Source: DTU089 sp002440045 | GTDB taxonomy: Bacteria; Bacillota; Clostridia; Oscillospirales; Acutalibacteraceae | Length of the DNA: 64,000 bases | Direction of reading: 5' to 3' | NCBI GenBank assembly: GCA_937885695.1 | Contig: CALABP010000081.1 | Coordinates: 68,931-132,930, forward strand | Part shown: positions 59,463-64,000 of the stretch, piece after piece | Numbering within the stretch: position 1 is the first letter of the stretch | Layout: every line of letters begins with the position of its first letter | The notes under the pieces: model-generated | Told to the model about the DNA's origin: nothing | Seen by the model: only the letters and a program-made list of their open reading frames with translations | The model's database searches: none | Made by a program: the position numbers and the translations under genes

Positions 59463-59482
59463 TGCGGCGGCTTTGCGCCGCA
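59463..59482 (-). promoter_or_regulatory. GC-rich hairpin just upstream of the darA ribosome site
   Basis: TGCGGCG pairs with CGCCGCA around a 6-base loop, in AT-rich surroundings. It could be a processing site or attenuator in the darA leader, or the tail terminator of the AEC gene run; the T tract is lacking. Confidence 0.5.
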
Positions 59483-59564
59483 AATTTTCCTTTTATATTA
59501 TAAAATATTTTTTCTGTCTTTACAATACAATATTGCAAGTTTGACAACATTTTCATTCGGTTAT

Positions 59565-60488
59565 TTATATGCTCAAAGCAATCATAACAGGTATTGTAAT
59601 AACTGAAACAAGCGAACAGAACGCAACCTCTTTTGAAGCGGCGCCTATATCCTTGCCGTATTTTGCCGAAAACATTACGGTGTTGTTTGCGCTCGGCGCA
59701 GAAGCCGATATTATAAGAGCCGTAAGAAGCTCGCCCGAAACACCCATAAGTTTAAAAATCAAAAGCATTAAAAGCGGCAGAGCGGCAAGCTTTAAAAACG
59801 AGGCGAGATAATTTTCGTAGGACGAAAACATATTTTTTATATCAGTATTTGCAATATAAGTTCCGAGGTACAGCATTGCAAGCGGTGTGTTTAGGTTTGC
59901 TATGTGAGAAAGCGCCGTCATTACCGTTTCGGGCGGTTTTATGCCGAAAAAGAACAGCGGCAGGCCGATAATAAGCGAAATCATTCCCGGATTTAAAATA
60001 AGCTTTTTCGGGCTGAAAAACTTTTCTTTTTTGTCGCGGGTCATAAGCCACACGCCGTGCGTAAACGAAATAATATTAAACGCGGCAACACCGGCAGAGC
60101 AGTAAAAAACGCCCCGCTCGCCCAAAAGCGCTTCGCAAAGCGGCAGCGCCATATACCCCATATTGCCGTAGCTTACGGCGTATTTATAAACGGCGCTGTT
60201 TTTATTTTTGTTAAAAAACGGCAGTGCGATTATGATTCCCACAATTATTGTAAGGCTCATAAGCAAAAACGCCTTTAAAAGAGCACCCGCCGAGTCTTTT
60301 GTGAAATCCATAAGAATAAACGACTTGATGATTGTTGCGGGGGTTGTTATGAAAAACAGCAAATCGTTTGAATGCTGTGCCGTTTTTTGTTTAAAAACGC
60401 CGAGACGGTCGACCGCAAAGCCGACCGCCACAATCAGATAAAGCACAAGGACCTGCCGCGCGGCAATCCACATATTATCAAAAAACAT
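59565..60488 (-). CDS. AEC-family transporter
   Basis: A 307-aa auxin-efflux-carrier-family permease with about ten membrane segments in two inverted halves ('FAVDRLGVFKQKTAQHSNDL', 'YGNMGYMALPLCEALLGERG', 'SASAPSANNTVMFSAKYGKD'). The last block is the family motif. Bacterial members include malate and citrate carriers. It lies 15 bases after the acidic protein gene. The ribosome site is weak. Confidence 0.9.
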   Translation of the reverse strand: MFFDNMWIAARQVLVLYLIVAVGFAVDRLGVFKQKTAQHSNDLLFFITTPATIIKSFILMDFTKDSAGALLKAFLLMSLTIIVGIIIALPFFNKNKNSAVYKYAVSYGNMGYMALPLCEALLGERGVFYCSAGVAAFNIISFTHGVWLMTRDKKEKFFSPKKLILNPGMISLIIGLPLFFFGIKPPETVMTALSHIANLNTPLAMLYLGTYIANTDIKNMFSSYENYLASFLKLAALPLLMLLIFKLMGVSGELLTALIISASAPSANNTVMFSAKYGKDIGAASKEVAFCSLVSVITIPVMIALSI

Positions 60489-60502
60489 AGGCGACCCTCG
60501 GT

Positions 60503-62407
60503 TTACTGTTTCTTTTTTGCCTTCATATCTTTAAGAGAAACGGCAGAAATCTGCTCTTCGTCGCTGTCGTCGTCTTCTTTTTTCCTTTTGAAAAAGCCGC
60601 CTCTTTTTTTGCGCTTTTTCCTGTTTTCGGGCATTTCTTCCGAGTCGCCGCCGAAATCGGTAATTTCGGTTTCTTCAAAAGCATTTTCGGATTCGTATTC
60701 TTTATCGGCTTCTGTCTGAGCCGTCTCTTCTAAAGCAGAGCCGTATTCCTCCGCTTTCACTTCTTCGTCGGTCTCTTCGTCAAAGCTGCCGTCGGCTTCT
60801 TCCGAAATATCGTCGGGGACTTCAGGGTCTTCAGATTCCTCGGACTCGTCCGCTTCGCCGGACTCTTCTTCGTCCTCGCCGCTGTCGGCAAAAAAGCTTT
60901 CGCCGTCACCCAAAAACTCACCGTCTGTTTCATCGGCGCTGTCGCCGCTTAAATTCGGCTCGTCGGTTATGTCGGCTTTTTCGTCGGACGATTCAACGTC
61001 GCTGTATTCTTCGTCAAAGTCGTCTGCACCGTCAAAGCTTTTAGATACGGCATTTTCTTCTTCGCCGTCAACATCTTCGTCGGAAATGAGAGAAACGCCT
61101 TCTTCCCCGTCCTCATTTTCGGCATCGACTTCTTCGTCTGTTATTGAAGCTTCGGTTTCTTTTGCTTCTTCTGCTTCTTCTAGCTCGTCTGCCGAGCCGC
61201 TTTCTTCAAAGCCGCTTTCGTCGTCCGAAACATCTTCTTCGGCTTCTGCAGTTATTTCTTCCGTTTCTTCGGGTATTTCGTTCTCGGAAAGCTCGCCGAA
61301 ATCATCAGGTTCTGCGCCCGTTTCTAAAGTCACAGCTTCATTCGGCTCTTCTTCGCGGGCAATTTCAAACATTTCTTCTTCGACCTTAAAAATGCCGTGT
61401 GTTTCGGGCGCTTCGACAACGGCGGCAGAATTTTCAACCGTCTCGGAAAGTCTTCTGTTGTCGCCCTTTCTTACAACGGCGCCGTCCTCGGGGAGGGCTA
61501 TTTCGGAAATGAGCTTTCGCTCTTTTGCACTGCCGTCAAACCCGATGCCGAACGAAGCGAAAATGTATGTAAGAACAAACACAAGCGCGCCGAAATCGAC
61601 CGGTTCAAACGAAAACGAGAGCGGATTGCGGCGGTTTAACACCGTAACAACTATACGCGGAACGGTAATAAGCGATATAAAAACAGCCGCCGAAAAGCCG
61701 TAGCCGTATATGCCCCACATTGAATCGACCGAGAACACGCCCGTTGATATGCGCGCCTCTGCCAAAAAGAAAAGCACCAAAAATGCATTTGCCGCTATTT
61801 CAAACAAAATTTCGGATACGTTGAAATAATTGATTGGGTCCGTAAGATATGACATTGTTCTTATTACAGCCCAAAAGACAGGTGCAAGAGCAATAATCTT
61901 GTATCTTTTATAATCAAACTTACCGCCGAAATTGCCGACGGCAAAAAGCGCAAGCCATATAATTGTTATGACGGCAAGAAGCATTTTGGGAATGTTGAAA
62001 ATCGGGGTGCTGTTTATAATATTCATCTTCAAAGCGCTGAAAAACACACTTCCCGAGGCCCCTGCTGGATACACCTTGACAACAAACCTTGAAACGTCAT
62101 ATAAAAGACCTGCGGCAAATATGAGTGCCGCAATGCCGAGCGGCATATTTTTGCCGCTTTTAAGCCTCGGCGAAGGCACTTCGCGGCTTAAAAAGCTAAG
62201 TGCCAAAAACAACACAACAAACAGCAAAATCAGCCCGTAAATAACATAGCCCGTTTTATCGCCGATTACAAAGAAGCCCGTAAGGCGTTCTGTAGCGGCA
62301 AGAAGCTGATACACCCTGAGCGGCAAAAGGATAAAAAGCGACGCCGCATACATAAACAAAAGGTATTTCATCTTTACGGACTTTAATGAACCCTTTAATT
62401 TTTTCAT
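60503..62407 (-). CDS. membrane protein with long acidic C-terminal tail, function unknown
   Basis: A 634-aa protein. The first 290 residues hold about eight membrane segments; residues about 310-590 are disordered and very acidic (runs of Glu, Asp and Ser); the last 40 are strongly basic ('KKRKKRGGFFKRKKEDDD' and 'LKDMKAKKKQ'). I do not recognise the family. Opposite charges at tail and end suggest electrostatic contacts with the membrane or nucleic acid. ATG 62407 is preferred to TTG 62416. It follows the citrate synthase gene by 18 bases. Confidence 0.65.
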   Translation of the reverse strand: MKKLKGSLKSVKMKYLLFMYAASLFILLPLRVYQLLAATERLTGFFVIGDKTGYVIYGLILLFVVLFLALSFLSREVPSPRLKSGKNMPLGIAALIFAAGLLYDVSRFVVKVYPAGASGSVFFSALKMNIINSTPIFNIPKMLLAVITIIWLALFAVGNFGGKFDYKRYKIIALAPVFWAVIRTMSYLTDPINYFNVSEILFEIAANAFLVLFFLAEARISTGVFSVDSMWGIYGYGFSAAVFISLITVPRIVVTVLNRRNPLSFSFEPVDFGALVFVLTYIFASFGIGFDGSAKERKLISEIALPEDGAVVRKGDNRRLSETVENSAAVVEAPETHGIFKVEEEMFEIAREEEPNEAVTLETGAEPDDFGELSENEIPEETEEITAEAEEDVSDDESGFEESGSADELEEAEEAKETEASITDEEVDAENEDGEEGVSLISDEDVDGEEENAVSKSFDGADDFDEEYSDVESSDEKADITDEPNLSGDSADETDGEFLGDGESFFADSGEDEEESGEADESEESEDPEVPDDISEEADGSFDEETDEEVKAEEYGSALEETAQTEADKEYESENAFEETEITDFGGDSEEMPENRKKRKKRGGFFKRKKEDDDSDEEQISAVSLKDMKAKKKQ

Positions 62408-62425
62408 AATCGTCAAGCCTTTCGG

Positions 62426-63841
62426 TTATCTTTCTTCAAGCGGAACATACTCGTGCAGGAAGGTGCTTGCCCCCTCTTTTCTTTCGCCCAAAGGAATGTA
62501 CTGTTTGGGCGTTCCCACGTTCTTATAAGCGGGTCTTATCACCCTGTTGCCGCTTATAAGCTCCTCTATGCGGTGCGCCGACCAACCCGCAACACGCGCA
62601 ATTGCAAACAGCGGCGTGTAAAGGTCCATCGGTATTTTAAGCATTTCGTAAATAAGCCCCGAATAAAGGTCAACGTTGGCACAAATCTTTTTTGTGTTGT
62701 GTTTTTCTTCGGCAAAAATTTCGGGCGTGAGCTTTTCTATAAGCTCAAGCGCTCTGAGCTCTGCGCTAAAGCCCTTTTCATCGGCTATTTTTTGAGCCTC
62801 GCTTTTAAGTATCTTCTGGCGCGGGTCCGAAAGCGTATAAACCGCATGACCCATTCCGTAAACAAGGCCGCTTCTGTCGCCCGCTTCTTTATTTATTACT
62901 CTTCTTAAAAAGTCGGCAACCTGCCCTTCGTTTGTAATGTCGCTTACGTCCTCTTTCAAATAGCGCATCATTTCGGCAACCTTTAAGTTTGCGCCGCCGT
63001 GCCTGGGGCCTTTAAGCGAGCCTATGCCGGCAGAAATTGCGGCATATGTGTCGGTTCCGCTTGAAGTGACCACGCGCGTTGCAAAAGCCGAGTTGTTGCC
63101 GCCGCCGTGGTCGGCGTGAAGCATAAGGCAAATGTCAAGAAGCTTTGCTTCGGCGTCTGTAAATTCGCGGTTTGAGCGCGTTGTGTAAAGTATTGTTTCG
63201 GCTGTGGACTGACCCGGTACAATCGGGTGGATATACATACTCTTCTTATAATAATGACGTCTTTTTACCTGATAAGCATATGTCATTATCGTGGGGAGCT
63301 GTGCTATAAGCTGAATGCTTTGGCGCAAAACATTCTCGATTGAAATATCGTCGGGATTCATATCGTAAGAATAAAGCGAAAGCACCGAGCGCTGAAGCTT
63401 GTTCATAATATCGGGCGAGGGCGCTTTCATTATCATATCTTCGATAAAGTCCTCGGGAAGCTCTCTTGAGTCTGCGATAAGCCGCCTGAACCCCGAAAGC
63501 TGTTCTGCCGTCGGAAGCGAGCCGAACAAAAGAAGCCACACGACCTCTTCAAAGCCGAAACGGTCCTCTTTGCGGCAGCCGTCAACAATCTCGCTGACGT
63601 TCATTCCGCGGTATGTAAGTCTGCCTTCTATGGGCATTCTTTCGCCGTCTTCTATATAATAGCCCTCGACCGAGCAAACCTTTGTAAGTCCTGCCATAAC
63701 GCCGCTGCCGTCGCGATTGCGAAGCCCGCGTTTTACATCAAATCTTTCAAAATAATCCTGGGAAATTGCGCTGTATTTTTCAAGCTCCCTGCAAAGGGGG
63801 GCAAGCGCTTCGTTAGGAATCGGTGAGATATATGTGGGCAT
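62426..63841 (-). CDS. citrate synthase
   Basis: A 471-aa citrate synthase joining acetyl-CoA and oxaloacetate. Active-site His near residue 245 in 'MLHADHGGGNNSAFATRVV', second His near 330 in 'GMGHAVYTLSDPR', and an Asp near the end ('MLKIPMDLYTPLFAIARVAG'). The extra N-terminal stretch ('PTYISPIPNEALAPLCRELE') is typical of the longer type found in Clostridia. In an anaerobe it probably feeds glutamate synthesis. GGGAGG lies just before ATG 63841. Confidence 0.93.
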   Translation of the reverse strand: MPTYISPIPNEALAPLCRELEKYSAISQDYFERFDVKRGLRNRDGSGVMAGLTKVCSVEGYYIEDGERMPIEGRLTYRGMNVSEIVDGCRKEDRFGFEEVVWLLLFGSLPTAEQLSGFRRLIADSRELPEDFIEDMIMKAPSPDIMNKLQRSVLSLYSYDMNPDDISIENVLRQSIQLIAQLPTIMTYAYQVKRRHYYKKSMYIHPIVPGQSTAETILYTTRSNREFTDAEAKLLDICLMLHADHGGGNNSAFATRVVTSSGTDTYAAISAGIGSLKGPRHGGANLKVAEMMRYLKEDVSDITNEGQVADFLRRVINKEAGDRSGLVYGMGHAVYTLSDPRQKILKSEAQKIADEKGFSAELRALELIEKLTPEIFAEEKHNTKKICANVDLYSGLIYEMLKIPMDLYTPLFAIARVAGWSAHRIEELISGNRVIRPAYKNVGTPKQYIPLGERKEGASTFLHEYVPLEER

Positions 63842-63887
63842 TTTGATTCCTCCCTTAAAGTCATAAGATAAAATAATAATTCATATT

Positions 63888-63916
63888 ATTTTATAACATC
63901 AAAGCGAACTTGTCAA
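63888..63916 (-). promoter_or_regulatory. promoter of the citrate synthase unit
   Basis: On the minus strand TTGACA (63911-63916) and TAAAAT (63888-63893) with a 17-bp spacer, starting the run citrate synthase, acidic membrane protein, AEC transporter. Confidence 0.7.
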
Positions 63917-63947
63917 CAAAAAAATAGGACGGTGCACACTTATGAAT

Positions 63948-63996
63948 CTGCGTTGTAAATAGATGTGACCCATTTTAGCCAAAAAATAAAGTCAAA
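63948..63996. repeat. dispersed repeat, copy 2 (ATGTGACCC...)
   Basis: CTGCGTTGTAAATAGATGTG then ACCCATTTTAG and AAAAAATAAAG, matching 30427-30472 on the same strand. It lies at the window edge, so what follows is unseen; an insertion sequence could begin here. Confidence 0.45.
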
Positions 63997-64000
63997 GTAT

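Noticed and set aside
59446..59556. 37-codon N-terminal extension of DarA
   Set aside because: The family starts at MKLIIGIV, which has a good ribosome site at 59445; the extension crosses the hairpin and an AT-rich leader.
60969..61703. 244-codon plus-strand open frame rich in Ser
   Set aside because: It is the antisense of the Glu/Asp-rich tail of the minus-strand membrane protein; GAA/GAC runs read as TTC/TCG on the other strand. It has no ribosome site.
1..64000. tRNA, rRNA, prophage, CRISPR array or replication origin
   Set aside because: I looked for cloverleaf-like runs, rRNA motifs, phage structural or integrase proteins and DnaA-box clusters in the gaps and found none that I could support.

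Overview
The window is a gene-dense stretch of a low-to-moderate GC Firmicutes chromosome. It probably comes from an anaerobic gut member of the Clostridia, possibly near Ruminococcaceae/Oscillospiraceae. The evidence is gene content and order: murB-whiA, pth-mfd behind a GlmU-like gene, mreBCD-mrdA-minD, a darA-holB-ricT block, a 2[4Fe-4S] ferredoxin, diaminopimelate dehydrogenase, and a secreted enzyme with a type I dockerin next to xylan-use genes. No rRNA or tRNA gene is visible, so the taxon cannot be fixed.

Layout. 1-8.2 kb: end of murB, whiA and an RluA-type pseudouridine synthase on the + strand; facing them a minus-strand run GlmU-like acetyltransferase, pth, mfd, TSCPD protein, MTA/SAH nucleosidase. 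8.2-14 kb: PAP2 phosphatase, a small membrane protein, a sodium:amino acid symporter, a phosphodiesterase, ddh and a hydrolase. 14-15.9 kb: an AbiE-like toxin-antitoxin pair lying between two near-identical terminator repeats. 15.9-22.5 kb: a LytTR regulator and short GHKL kinase, a pair of ABC half-exporters, a SipW-type signal peptidase and a RhuM fragment, all bounded by copies of one short repeat. 22.5-27.3 kb: RNA uracil methyltransferase, GtrA protein, and a Crp-family regulator running into a SsuABC-type uptake operon. 27.3-30.4 kb: a dockerin-bearing LCAT-like lipase/acyltransferase and an Asn-rich surface protein. 30.6-38.7 kb: a GH3 glycosidase-xylA-xylB operon with a divergent AraC regulator, then a SulP-like permease and an MBL-fold protein. 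38.8-41.5 kb: a CadC-type repressor, an HMA chaperone and a Cd/Zn ATPase behind a perfect 16-2-16 palindrome. 41.7-46 kb: secreted GH43, two unknown membrane proteins, and a 180-bp palindromic element with nested hairpins. 46-57 kb: a TPP-riboswitch-controlled thiamine ECF S component, then a roughly 10-kb minus-strand operon (flavodoxin, PPC-repeat protein, znuACB, mreBCD, mrdA, minD). 57-64 kb: ferredoxin, ricT, holB, darA, an AEC transporter, a long acidic membrane protein and citrate synthase.

How the genes fit together. GH3 and GH43 enzymes would release xylose or arabinose from xylan; XylA and XylB carry xylose to xylulose-5-phosphate under the AraC regulator. MreBCD, MrdA and MinD form the rod-shape and division block, here downstream of zinc uptake genes. 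DarA, HolB and RicT repeat the B. subtilis yaaQ-holB-yaaT neighbourhood. The accessory part is 14-22.5 kb, where repeats mark module edges and where the least explained combination sits (LytTR/GHKL signalling beside a heterodimeric ABC exporter and a signal peptidase).
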